Below are positions 25,056 through 33,116 of a DNA stretch of 64,000 nt, piece by piece. Both the position numbers and the translations under genes were made by a program. The notes below the pieces were generated by a model, which was not told the DNA's origin, did not search any database, and was given only the letters and a program-made list of their open reading frames with translations. The first letter of the stretch is position 1, and each line of letters starts with the position of its first letter. The DNA comes from Tessaracoccus oleiagri (GTDB lineage Bacteria > Actinomycetota > Actinomycetes > Propionibacteriales > Propionibacteriaceae), in assembly GCF_900103275.1 (NCBI RefSeq), contig NZ_FNGP01000006.1:62001-126000 (forward strand), written 5' to 3'.

Positions 25056-26395
25056 TGCAGCTTCTTCCGCATCTTCACGAGCGCCTTGCGCACCTTGGGG
25101 ACGCGCTCCGGCCACGACTCGATGAACAGCCGCCGGGCCCGGTCCACGCTCCATTGGGCGTGCTCGACGTCGCGGCCCAACTGGAACGCCTCCGCAGGGC
25201 TCAGCCCCACGACCTCGATGTCCACCGGCGGCCGGACCGACATGCGCAGTCCGTCGAGGACGGTCTCGAGTTCGCGGCGGGCCTTGCGCAGCGGCTTCTC
25301 GAACAGCGGCTCGAGGATGGCGGAGGCGGCGTCGAGCTGCTCCGCGGACCGGAGCGCGGCCGCCCACGCCTCGTCGCTGCTGGACTTGCCGAGCCCACGG
25401 CAGCGGTCGAAGAGGATGAGCAGCGCCTGCTCCGTCCTGGCGAAGAGCACCTTGCGGGCGGGCTCGGCGCCCACGTCGCCCACCTTCGGGGCGCGGACCG
25501 CGCTGACGAGGGCGTCGATGACGCGGAGCAGAATCGGTTCGCGATCCTCCTCGACGGCGCAGGGCAACGCCTTGAGGTCCACCTCGAGCGCCTCGCGCCA
25601 CGACGGTTCCAGCACGGGAGACAGACCCCGCAGGTCGCGGAAGATGAGCGAGAGCTCCTCCCTCGTGACGGCGGTCGTGCCCTCCAGCTCGCTCAGCATG
25701 AGGCTGTGGAGGTGCATCAGGAAGATCTCGGAGACGAACTCCTCGAGCGACATCCGCTTGTCGATCCCGAGCGGGGGGCGGAAGCTGGTGAGCCCGGTCG
25801 CGGGCGCGCCGATCCGCTCCTGCAGGGTGGGCAGGCGGTCGAGCGGCACGGCGTCGATCGCGGCCATGGCCGAGTGGATGAACTCTCGCTGCTGCCCGTC
25901 CAGCTTGACCCGCGGTTCCATGGTGATCTCGCGCGACCTCGAGCGGACCTGTCCGTCGCGGATGATGGTCACCACGTCGTCGCACACGTCGACGAGGTCG
26001 CCGTCGGGACCGCGCAGCGTGAAGGCGCGCCGCTCGAGCTCCATAGTCGCGAACGGGGCGATGGGCGCCTGCCGCAGGAAGAGGTTGAGACGGCGCCGGA
26101 TGTGCGGCGGCAGCTCGCCGGAGCTGTCGAGCTCGTAGGACACCTCGTCGGGGAGGCCGGGCCAGGTGGGCGACGAGACGTACCACTCACCCTCCCCGTC
26201 GCGGCTCCGGTGGGCGACGACGACGTCGGCGCGCAGCAGCCGCCCCTCCTCGGAGTCGAGCACCGTAACGACCATCTCGTAGCTCGCCGAGGGATGGGCG
26301 ACGATGCGCTCGATACCCACGGCCTCCGAGACCAGCGGCGGCGGCCCCGCGTCGACGGGCAGCCGGAACCACATCGGCGTTCTCCGCTTCGACAT
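25052..26395 (-). CDS. Degenerate CYTH-CHAD-like protein
   Basis: 447 residues with no obvious catalytic motif. My reading is a diverged CYTH domain (about 20-175) plus a helical CHAD domain (about 205-447). Support: a GRLLRADVVVAHRSRDGEGEW stretch where CYTH proteins have '..LLRAG.tLRRR..g..W', then LPDEV..., LPPHIRRRL and APFATMELERRAF before GDLVDVCDDVVTI, which aligns in order with the second half of CYTH-CHAD proteins. The metal-binding ExExK motif and the Lys after 'W' are absent, so it is probably inactive. CHAD domains bind polyphosphate. It sits between topA (4 bases) and tmk (overlap), so it likely shares their regulation. The family call is remote and unverified. Confidence 0.55.
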   Translation of the reverse strand: MSKRRTPMWFRLPVDAGPPPLVSEAVGIERIVAHPSASYEMVVTVLDSEEGRLLRADVVVAHRSRDGEGEWYVSSPTWPGLPDEVSYELDSSGELPPHIRRRLNLFLRQAPIAPFATMELERRAFTLRGPDGDLVDVCDDVVTIIRDGQVRSRSREITMEPRVKLDGQQREFIHSAMAAIDAVPLDRLPTLQERIGAPATGLTSFRPPLGIDKRMSLEEFVSEIFLMHLHSLMLSELEGTTAVTREELSLIFRDLRGLSPVLEPSWREALEVDLKALPCAVEEDREPILLRVIDALVSAVRAPKVGDVGAEPARKVLFARTEQALLILFDRCRGLGKSSSDEAWAAALRSAEQLDAASAILEPLFEKPLRKARRELETVLDGLRMSVRPPVDIEVVGLSPAEAFQLGRDVEHAQWSVDRARRLFIESWPERVPKVRKALVKMRKKLQ

Positions 26396-26399
26396 CGCC

Positions 26400-29009
26400 C
26401 TACTTCTTCCGGGTGGTGGTCTTCCGCCTGGCCGGCGCCTTCTTGGGCGCGGGCCCCTTGGCGCGCTTCGCCGCCAGCAGCTCGAATGCGCGCTCCTTCG
26501 TGAGCCCCGACGGATCCTCGCCCTTGGGCACGGTCACGTTCGTCTCACCGTCGGTGACGTACGGGCCGAACCGTCCACTCTTCAGGACGACGGGCTTGCC
26601 GTTGGTGGGGTCCTCGCCGAACTCCAACAGGGGTGCCGCGGCCGCGGCCCGGCCGCGCGCCTTCGGCTGGGCGTAGATCGCCTCCGCCTCCTCCAGGGAG
26701 ATCGAGAAGATCTCGTCCTCCGAGGTGAGGGATCGCGAGTCGGTGCCCTTCTTGAGGTACGGGCCGTAGCGCCCGTTCTGGGCGGTGATCTCGACCCCGT
26801 CGGCGCCCGTCCCCACGACGCGGGGCAGGCTCAGCAGTTGCAGGGCGGTGGGCAGGTCCACCGACTCCAGCGTCAGCGACTTGAAGAGCGACCCGGTGCG
26901 CGGCTTGGCGGACTTGGGCGCGTCCTCCGGGAGGATCTCGGTGACGTAGGGACCGTAGCGGCCGTTCTTCGCGACGATCATGTTGCCCGACTCCGGGTCG
27001 ACGCCGAGTTCCCGCTCCTCCCCCATGGGGGTGCTCAGCAGTTCCTCGGCGAGTTCGACGGTGAGCTGGTCGGGCGGCAGGTCGTCGGGAACGTTCGCGC
27101 GGCGCCCGTCGGCGTCCTCGACATAGGTGCCGTAACGGCCGACGCGGACGTCGATCCCGGAGTCCTTCAGCGGGAAGGTGGACAGCGCACGGGCGTCGAT
27201 GTCGCCCAGCTCCGTCACGAGCGTCTCGAGGCCCTGGTGGCTCTTGCCCTCCGGGCCGAAGTAGAAGTCGCCCAGCACCTGCAGGCGTTCGGCCTTCCCC
27301 GAGGCGATCTCGTCGAGCTGCTCCTCCAACTGGGCGGTGAAGTCGTAGTCGACGAGCTCCGAGAAGTGCTCCTCCAGCAGGCGGGTGACCGCGAACGCGA
27401 GCCACGTCGGGACGAGCGCGGAGCCCTTCTTGAACACGTAGTCGCGGGCGGTGATGGTGCGGATGATCGACGCGTACGTCGACGGGCGGCCGATCTCCAA
27501 CTCCTCGAGCTTCGCCACCAGCGACGGCTCCGTGTAGCGGGCGGGCGGTCGGGTCTCGTGCCCGGTGGCGGCGACCGCGTGGACCGCCGTCTCGTCGCCC
27601 TCGGACAGCCGAGGCAACTGGGTCTGCTGGTCGTCGGCGTTCGCGCCCTCCTCGACGCCGGCGACGTAGGCGCGCAGGAAGCCGTGGAACGTGATGGTGC
27701 GGCCGGACGCCGCCAGACCGACCTGCTGGTCGCCCTCGAGCGCGGTGAGCTTCACGGAGACCTGCTCCCCGATGGCGTCGGCCATCTGGGAGGCGACGGT
27801 GCGCATCCAGACCAGGTTGTAGAGCCGGTACTGGTCGCCGTGCAGGCCGGTCTGGTCCGGGTGGCGGAACGTGTCGCCGGCGGGGCGGATGGCCTCGTGT
27901 GCCTCCTGTGCGTTCTTCACCTTCGACGTGTAGACCCGCGGCTTGGGCGATAGGAACTTCTCCCCGAACAGCTCGGCGACCTGCTTCCGCGCCGCCGCGA
28001 CCGCGGAGGCGGCCAGCGTCACGGAGTCGGTACGCATGTAGGTGATGAAGCCCTGCTCGTAGAGGTCCTGCGCCACCGACATGGTGCGCTGGGAGGTGAA
28101 CCCGAGCTTGCGGCCCGCCTCCTGCTGCAGCGTCGTGGTGCGGAACGGCTCGTAGGGGCGTCGGGAGTACGGCTTCGCCTCGACGCTCTCGACCGTCGCG
28201 GTCGCGGTCCGGAGCGCGTCCGCGACCGCGCGGGCGCCCCGCTCGTCGAGGACCAGCAGGGAGTCGTCCTTCACGCCGCCCTGCGCGTCGAAGTCACGTC
28301 CCGTGGCCACCTTCCGGCCGCCGACGGTGACCAGCCGTGCCGGGAAGAGCCGCGGGTCGGCGTCGGCGCCGCCGTCGAGGGTCAGGTCCAGGTCCCAGTA
28401 GCCGGCCGGCACGAACGCGATACGCTCCCGCTCCCTGTCGACGATCAGCCGCGTGGCGACGGACTGCACGCGGCCCGCCGAGAGCTTCGGCATGACCTTC
28501 TTCCACAGCACGGGCGAGACCTCGTAGCCGTAGAGGCGGTCGAGGATCCTGCGGGTCTCCTGCGCGTCGACGAGGTCGGTGTCGAGTTCGCGAGGGTTGT
28601 CCACCGCGTCCAGGATCGCCTGCTTCGTGATCTCGTGGAACACCATCCGCTTCACGGGGACCTTGGGCTTCAACTCCTCCAGGAGGTGCCATGCGATGGC
28701 CTCGCCCTCGCGGTCACCATCGGTGGCGAGCAGGAGCTCGTCGACACCCTTCAGCTGGGCCTTGAGGTCGCGGATCGTGGCCTTCTTGTCGGCACCGACG
28801 ACGTAGATCGGGGAGAACCCGTCCTCCACGTTGACGCCGGTGCGTGCCCACTTCTCGCCCTTGTACTTGGCGGGGACGTCCGACGCGGAGGTCGGCAAGT
28901 CGCGGACGTGGCCGCGGCTCGACGTGACGACGTAGTCCTTGCCGAGAAAGCTGGCAATCTTGCTGGCTTTCGTCGGGGACTCGACGATCACGAGGCGTTG
29001 AGGGCTCAT
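26400..29009 (-). CDS. topA: DNA topoisomerase I, type IA
   Basis: Relaxes negative supercoils by cutting one strand through a 5'-phosphotyrosine. The 869 residues hold the TOPRIM domain at 1-140 with E10 and the D97-G-D99-R-E101 metal site, the catalytic Y324 in FITYMRTDS, and the fold-forming domains to about 580. Instead of zinc fingers, the C-terminus carries Topo_C repeats seen as GRYGTYV, GRYGPYV, GRYGPYL and GRFGPYV, followed by a Lys/Arg/Pro tail of about 20 residues; this is the actinobacterial pattern and the tail favours processivity. ATG 29009 has AGGAAG 6 bases upstream. The promoter contains a palindrome over its -10 box. Confidence 0.97.
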   Translation of the reverse strand: MSPQRLVIVESPTKASKIASFLGKDYVVTSSRGHVRDLPTSASDVPAKYKGEKWARTGVNVEDGFSPIYVVGADKKATIRDLKAQLKGVDELLLATDGDREGEAIAWHLLEELKPKVPVKRMVFHEITKQAILDAVDNPRELDTDLVDAQETRRILDRLYGYEVSPVLWKKVMPKLSAGRVQSVATRLIVDRERERIAFVPAGYWDLDLTLDGGADADPRLFPARLVTVGGRKVATGRDFDAQGGVKDDSLLVLDERGARAVADALRTATATVESVEAKPYSRRPYEPFRTTTLQQEAGRKLGFTSQRTMSVAQDLYEQGFITYMRTDSVTLAASAVAAARKQVAELFGEKFLSPKPRVYTSKVKNAQEAHEAIRPAGDTFRHPDQTGLHGDQYRLYNLVWMRTVASQMADAIGEQVSVKLTALEGDQQVGLAASGRTITFHGFLRAYVAGVEEGANADDQQTQLPRLSEGDETAVHAVAATGHETRPPARYTEPSLVAKLEELEIGRPSTYASIIRTITARDYVFKKGSALVPTWLAFAVTRLLEEHFSELVDYDFTAQLEEQLDEIASGKAERLQVLGDFYFGPEGKSHQGLETLVTELGDIDARALSTFPLKDSGIDVRVGRYGTYVEDADGRRANVPDDLPPDQLTVELAEELLSTPMGEERELGVDPESGNMIVAKNGRYGPYVTEILPEDAPKSAKPRTGSLFKSLTLESVDLPTALQLLSLPRVVGTGADGVEITAQNGRYGPYLKKGTDSRSLTSEDEIFSISLEEAEAIYAQPKARGRAAAAAPLLEFGEDPTNGKPVVLKSGRFGPYVTDGETNVTVPKGEDPSGLTKERAFELLAAKRAKGPAPKKAPARRKTTTRKK

Positions 29010-29036
29010 CAGTTCTTCCTGTTACGAGGGCACGAT

Positions 29037-29057
29037 CCATTCGACAATAGCGAATGG
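29037..29057 (-). promoter_or_regulatory. topA promoter palindrome with -10 box in its loop
   Basis: Perfect 7-bp arms (CCATTCG/CGAATGG, 29037-29043 and 29051-29057) flank a 7-base centre. On the minus strand the centre contains TATTGT, a good -10 box, giving a leader of about 30 bases before ATG 29009. It could also serve as the terminator of the upstream methyltransferase gene. Confidence 0.5.
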
Positions 29058-29077
29058 GCGCAATGTGGAGCGCATCG

Positions 29078-30517
29078 TCAGTCGAGGCGCAGGTACTGCT
29101 CCTCGAGCGCTTCCCGTACTTTAGGTGCAATCTCCAGCGAGAGCGCAGTCGGGTCCTTCTCGAGCAGTTCCGCCACGGCGGCGATGACCTGCCCGACGGT
29201 GAGGTCGCCGTCGAGCGAACCCAGCACCGCCGCCAGGACGGTGTCGACCTTCATCGCGCGGCGCAGCCCCGTGGACTGGCGCAGCACGATGTACTCCGGG
29301 TCGGCAGCCCCCGGCTCGCCGAACGTCTCCTGGGTGACGTCGACGATCCTCGGGCGCGAGGCGAGCAGGTCGTCCAGCGGCAACGTCGCGGCGTCCACGG
29401 CCGAGCGGTGCCGGGCGAACACCTCGCCGACGGGTTGGTGCACCGCGTGCGGCCAGGACTCGATCCGGACGTGCGGGGTGGCGCGGCCGGCGTCGGTCAT
29501 GAGCAGCCACCCCATGCCGACCTCCTCGATGCCCAGGTCCTCGAAGTACTTCAGCCAGCGGTCGTAGGCGTAGACCCACTCCTCCGACCCGGCGAGACCC
29601 GCGTCCGCGAGCCACAGTTCTATATAGGAGAACTTGTCCATCCGTTCCCGCTCGAGGACGAACAGGTCCATCCCGTTGCCCTCCACCCAGCCGCGGATCC
29701 GCTCCTCCCACGGCTGGCCGTCGACGACGGCCCAGTTGACGAGGAGCTGGATGCTGCCGCCGGGGTTCAGGTGACGCGGCGCCTCGCGGAGGATCGCCTG
29801 GAGCAGCTCGTCGCCGGAGAAGTTGGTCTCCCGGTACATGAGCCGCGAGTCCGACGGCGGGCTCATCACGTAGGGCGGGTTCGAGACGATGAGGTCGAAC
29901 TTCTCGCCCTGCACCGGCTCGAAGAGCGAGCCCTGGCGGAAATCGACCTCCGCGCCGCTCAGCTCGGCCGTGACGCGGGCCAGTTTCAGCGCGCGCGCGT
30001 TGACGTCGGTGGCCACGACGCGCTCGGCGTGGCGGCTCAGGTGCAATGACTGGACGCCGCAGCCGGTGCCCAGGTCGAGCGCGGAGCCGATCTGGGTGCG
30101 CATCGTCATCTGCGCGAGCGTGGTGGAGGCCGAGGACACCCCCAGCACGTAGTCGCGGCGCGTCGGGGTGGTGGCGGTGTCCATGCCCGGAGTGAGGTCG
30201 GCCACCGCCCAGCCGGACGCACCGTCGTCCTCCGAGCCATAGGGTCGGATGTCGACCAGCGCGCGGACGCCGTGCTCGGTCTGCTCCAGGAAGTCCGCCG
30301 CGTCGTCGAGCAGGAACGCCGCTTCCTCCATGCCCACCTCCTCCTGGAGGATGAACAGCCGGATCAGCGTCGCCAACTCGTCGTGCTGCCCGGCCAACGC
30401 CACCGTGGCCGGAACGGTGATGTTGCGCTGCAGCCCCTCCTGCCCGAGCTCGCCGATGCGCTCCAGCACCCCGTCGGCGTCGTAGCGGGCGTGCCGCAGT
30501 ACCTCGCGAAGGCTCAT
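29078..30517 (-). CDS. PrmC-like class I methyltransferase with DUF7059-type flanks
   Basis: 479 residues in three parts: a helical N-terminal domain (about 1-120), a central SAM-binding domain and a C-terminal domain of about 190 residues. Motif I is ALDLGTGCGVQSLHL near 144-158 and the catalytic motif IV is VSNPPYV near 211, as in enzymes methylating glutamine or adenine amino groups. ATG 30517 has AGGAG 8 bases upstream. Proteins with this layout are common next to topA in actinobacteria. The target is unknown. It ends 68 bases before topA on the same strand. Confidence 0.83.
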   Translation of the reverse strand: MSLREVLRHARYDADGVLERIGELGQEGLQRNITVPATVALAGQHDELATLIRLFILQEEVGMEEAAFLLDDAADFLEQTEHGVRALVDIRPYGSEDDGASGWAVADLTPGMDTATTPTRRDYVLGVSSASTTLAQMTMRTQIGSALDLGTGCGVQSLHLSRHAERVVATDVNARALKLARVTAELSGAEVDFRQGSLFEPVQGEKFDLIVSNPPYVMSPPSDSRLMYRETNFSGDELLQAILREAPRHLNPGGSIQLLVNWAVVDGQPWEERIRGWVEGNGMDLFVLERERMDKFSYIELWLADAGLAGSEEWVYAYDRWLKYFEDLGIEEVGMGWLLMTDAGRATPHVRIESWPHAVHQPVGEVFARHRSAVDAATLPLDDLLASRPRIVDVTQETFGEPGAADPEYIVLRQSTGLRRAMKVDTVLAAVLGSLDGDLTVGQVIAAVAELLEKDPTALSLEIAPKVREALEEQYLRLD

Positions 30518-30550
30518 GGGGGCTCCTGTCTCTTGGGCTGTCGGGTCGAC

Positions 30551-30556
30551 ACACTA
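30551..30556 (-). promoter_or_regulatory. Possible -10 box of the PrmC-like gene
   Basis: TAGTGT, giving a leader of about 27 bases that includes the AGGAG ribosome site before ATG 30517. It sits just past the last Tad gene. Confidence 0.35.
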
Positions 30557-30580
30557 CCGGCCGTTGGGCGTCGTCCCGGG

Positions 30581-30940
30581 TCACATCGTGCCGGCGGTGG
30601 CGCGGCGTTCCACCGTGGAGGGGGCACCGAGGAACGCGGGCTCGAGGGCGACGGTGACGCCCGCGTCGAGCACGACGTCGGCGTCGCGTCCCCGGACCTG
30701 GCAGTGCGACAGCTCCGCCCCGTTGTGGGCGGCGGCCGCCCGCGCCGCCCCGCACGGGTCGTCGCCGCGCACGGCCGCGGAGACCCCGGCGAGCGCGGCC
30801 AGCTCGGCGACCTGTTCGGCGTGACGGATGTTGCCGAACCATCCGACGACCACGACGGCCGCGGCGGCCACCGAGAAGAGGACCAGCGCGACGCCGATTG
30901 TGAGCACCGCGCCACCGCCCCGCTCGCTGCGCGCCCTCAT
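30581..30940 (-). CDS. TadE-like protein, Rv3654c family
   Basis: A 119-residue protein with one N-terminal membrane helix (about residues 11-34) preceded by the basic, Gly-containing segment RARSERGGGAVL, as in pseudopilins. The helix is followed by an extracytoplasmic domain of about 80 residues with two cysteines (in PCGAARAAA and LSHCQVRG) that could form a disulfide. M. tuberculosis Rv3654c occupies the same place at the end of its Tad cluster. ATG 30940 overlaps the tadE stop (ATGA). Probably a minor pilin or pilus-assembly part. Confidence 0.75.
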   Translation of the reverse strand: MRARSERGGGAVLTIGVALVLFSVAAAAVVVVGWFGNIRHAEQVAELAALAGVSAAVRGDDPCGAARAAAAHNGAELSHCQVRGRDADVVLDAGVTVALEPAFLGAPSTVERRATAGTM

Positions 30941-31302
30941 GGCCCGACCCCCGGCTCGTACGCCGCCCAGGCGCTGGCCCGGACCGGCACGTCGCCGATC
31001 CCGAGGACGAAGGACCGCGCCTCCACCGTGACCTCCACCCCACCGTCCCGGTGCACGACGGTGGACTCCCGCGGCGACCGGCGCTCGGCGACGGCCAGCG
31101 CCGCCTCGTCGCCGCGGGCTATCTGGCGGGCGATCTGCGCCGACGACTCGGCCACCGCGGCCTGCGCCACCCCGAGCAGGACCAGCGTCACGAGCCCGGC
31201 GGCCAGCAGCGTCGCGGTGACGATGCCGACCGCCAGCTCGATCGTGACCATGCCTCGGGGCGCCGGGCGACGGCGCCAACCGCCCAGGCCCCGCGTGCTC
31301 AT
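30937..31302 (-). CDS. tadE: TadE-family minor pilin
   Basis: 121 residues: a basic leader, a processing-like site and membrane helix (RGMVTIELAVGIVTATLLAAG, near 17-37; G then MVTIE fits the prepilin pattern with Glu at +5), then a short extracytoplasmic domain rich in beta strand residues. ATG 31302 overlaps the flp stop (ATGA) and its own stop overlaps the next gene, so flp, tadE and the TadE-like gene are translated as one packet. In Tad systems TadE is a pseudopilin needed for pilus assembly; here the assignment rests on the leader and on neighbours. Confidence 0.78.
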   Translation of the reverse strand: MSTRGLGGWRRRPAPRGMVTIELAVGIVTATLLAAGLVTLVLLGVAQAAVAESSAQIARQIARGDEAALAVAERRSPRESTVVHRDGGVEVTVEARSFVLGIGDVPVRASAWAAYEPGVGP

Positions 31303-31529
31303 CCGAAGAGTCCGCCGAGGAACCCCCCGAAGCCGCCGCCGGACGACACGACGTTGAACAGGGCCACCACCCAGTCGAAGAGCATCTCGAAGAATCGGTT
31401 GTCGCTGAAGATCCGCAACAGCAGGAGCGCCGCCGTCGCCGCGGCGAGCAGGCCGATCGCGTACTCGACGGTGGTGAGGCCCCGCTCGATGAGGCGCTTG
31501 GGCTTGTTGATGTGGACGATGTCGGACAC
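31299..31529 (-). CDS. flp: Flp-like major pilin, DUF4244
   Basis: A 76-residue prepilin. The leader is IERGLTTVEYAIG: Gly then LTTVEYAIG gives Glu at +5 and the neighbouring Tyr, the classic Flp processing signature. A single hydrophobic helix follows (about 21-42). The C-terminal 17 residues are rich in Gly and Phe (SSGGGFGGFLGGLFG), unusual for a pilin. GTG 31529 has AAGGGGAC 7 bases upstream. No prepilin peptidase gene lies in the window, so processing must use one encoded elsewhere. By family, this is the fibre subunit of the Tad pilus. Confidence 0.85.
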   Translation of the reverse strand: MSDIVHINKPKRLIERGLTTVEYAIGLLAAATAALLLLRIFSDNRFFEMLFDWVVALFNVVSSGGGFGGFLGGLFG

Positions 31530-31552
31530 TGTTGTCCCCTTCCCAGGAGTGC

Positions 31553-31569
31553 CGGATGCGTGTCATCCG
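31553..31569 (-). promoter_or_regulatory. 17-bp inverted repeat upstream of flp
   Basis: Arms CGGATG and CATCCG around a 5-base centre, 24 bases before the flp start. It could be an operator or a leader hairpin. I see no good -10 box between it and flp. Confidence 0.35.
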
Positions 31570-31589
31570 CCACCCCCGTGATGGGCGCA

Positions 31590-31608
31590 CCGGGCGTGCG
31601 ACGCCCGG
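31590..31608 (-). terminator. Hairpin between the deaminase and flp genes
   Basis: Perfect 8-bp GC stem (31590-31597 with 31601-31608) and a 3-base loop in the 148-base gap. As flp lies before the deaminase gene's end only in map order, it sits upstream of flp and downstream of the deaminase stop, separating the two transcripts. No T tract. The rest of the gap shows nothing else definite. Confidence 0.4.
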
Positions 31609-31677
31609 ACCGCGACCCGCCTGTGGACGACCCCGCAGGGACAACACCATCGGCTGTGGACAGCGGTCGCAGTCCGC

Positions 31678-32151
31678 TCAGCCGCGGCGGGCGTGCAGGG
31701 CGCGCACGCGCTCGGACAGCTCCTCGTCCGGCCCGTCCACCTCGAGGCCGGGCACGACCTCGTTGATCGGCAGCGCCGCCACCGGCCCGGGCGCGAGACC
31801 GAGTTCCGGCAACCAGCCCAACAGCTGTTCCGTGGAGCTGGCGTAGACGATGCGACCCAACCCGACCCAACCATGGGCGGCCGCGCACATCGGGCAGTGC
31901 TCGCCCGAGGTGTAGACGGTGGCCGAGGCGCGCTCCTCGGGTGTGAGGTGCTCGGCGGCCCAGCGGGCGATCGCGAACTCGGGGTGCTGCGTCCGGTCGC
32001 CGCGCGCTACGTGGTTGTGGTCCTCGAAGAGGACCTCGCCGGCGGCCGAGACCAGCACCGAGCCGAACGGTTCGTCGCCGGAGGCGAGGGCCCGCTCGGC
32101 GAGGTCGACGGCCCGGATCAGGAAACGGCGATCCTCGTCGGTGATGGGCAT
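31678..32151 (-). CDS. Nucleoside or guanine deaminase-like protein
   Basis: A 157-residue zinc-dependent deaminase of the cytidine deaminase-like superfamily. The zinc ligands are His in QHPEFAIARWA near residue 69 (with the proton-shuttling Glu two residues on) and the Cys pair in EHCPMCAAAHGW near 98-101. The usual HAE reads HPE here, a variant tolerated in some nucleoside deaminases. ATG 32151 gives the normal length. The substrate (guanine, cytosine or adenosine) cannot be told. It follows the aldo-keto reductase gene by 13 bases on the same transcript, inside the interrupted Tad locus. Confidence 0.82.
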   Translation of the reverse strand: MPITDEDRRFLIRAVDLAERALASGDEPFGSVLVSAAGEVLFEDHNHVARGDRTQHPEFAIARWAAEHLTPEERASATVYTSGEHCPMCAAAHGWVGLGRIVYASSTEQLLGWLPELGLAPGPVAALPINEVVPGLEVDGPDEELSERVRALHARRG

Positions 32152-32164
32152 GACTGGGCTCCTC

Positions 32165-33103
32165 TCAGCCGGGGAAGATCTCATCGAGCGCGGCGAGGTC
32201 CTCGGCGGTGGGCTGCCACGAGCCCGCGGCCGCGTTGGTGCGGACCTGATCGGGCGTGGTGGCGCCGGCGATGACGGAGGCCACGGGCGACTGGGCGAGC
32301 AGCCAGGAGATCGCCACCTGCACCTCGGTCACGCCGCGCTCGCGGGCGAACTCGCCGAACCGGCGCAGCTGGTCGAGGTCCGCCGCGTCGACCCGCTCCT
32401 GGCTGAGTCGGGACCCTTCGGGCGCGCGCCCGTCGGAGTACTTCCCGGTCAGCAGGCCACTGGCGAGCGGGAAGTACGGGATCAGCCCCAGACCGAAGTG
32501 GCGGGCCGCGGGAATGACCTCCCGCTCGATCCCGCGGTTCAGCAGGCTGTAGTGGTTCTGCGCGGAGACGAACCGCTCGTGGCCCAGCTGGCGGGCGACG
32601 TGGTCGGCATGGGCGATCTGCCAACCGGCGAAGTTCGAGTGGCCGATGTAGCGGACCTTCCCCGCACGGACCAGCGAGTCCAGCGCGGCGAGGGTCTCCT
32701 CGATGGGCGTGTCGGGGTCGGGCCGGTGGAGCTGCAGGAGGTCGATGTGATCCGTTGCGAGGCGGCGCAGTGAGCCCTCCACGGAGCGGATCAGGTAGCG
32801 GCGCGATCCCCGGTCCTGCCAGTCGGGGCCGTCCAGCGGGCCGGCGTCCATGCCGAACTTGGTGGCGACGACCGCCTCGTCGCGCCGGGAGCCGAGTGCC
32901 TTGCCGAGCTGCGTCTCCGACACACCGCGGGAGTACGAGTTCGCGGTGTCGAAGAGCGTGATGCCGGCGTCGAGTGCGGCCTCGACGACCGCGGTCGTGC
33001 CGTCCTGGTGCTCGGTTGCGGTGCCGGCGCGGCCGAAGTTGTTGCAGCCGAGGCCGACGACCGACACGGCCAGCCCCGAATGTCCCATGCGACGAATCTC
33101 CAT
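32165..33103 (-). CDS. Aldo-keto reductase
   Basis: A 312-residue NADPH-dependent oxidoreductase with a TIM barrel. The catalytic tetrad is visible: Asp and Tyr in FDTANSYSRG near 50-59, Lys in VATKFGMD near 81 and His in LLQLHRPDPD near 119. NADPH-binding residues lie in SVIAGATTPDQV near 280. It resembles the YhdN/Aad-like group that reduces small aldehydes and ketones. ATG 33103 has a -10 box 7 bases upstream. The deaminase gene follows. No link to the pilus is apparent. Confidence 0.9.
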   Translation of the reverse strand: MEIRRMGHSGLAVSVVGLGCNNFGRAGTATEHQDGTTAVVEAALDAGITLFDTANSYSRGVSETQLGKALGSRRDEAVVATKFGMDAGPLDGPDWQDRGSRRYLIRSVEGSLRRLATDHIDLLQLHRPDPDTPIEETLAALDSLVRAGKVRYIGHSNFAGWQIAHADHVARQLGHERFVSAQNHYSLLNRGIEREVIPAARHFGLGLIPYFPLASGLLTGKYSDGRAPEGSRLSQERVDAADLDQLRRFGEFARERGVTEVQVAISWLLAQSPVASVIAGATTPDQVRTNAAAGSWQPTAEDLAALDEIFPG

Positions 33104-33110
33104 GGGACCC

Positions 33111-33116
33111 ACCCTA
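33111..33116 (-). promoter_or_regulatory. -10 box of the aldo-keto reductase gene
   Basis: TAGGGT, 7 bases before ATG 33103; it overlaps the last codon and TAG stop of the helicase gene. Confidence 0.45.
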
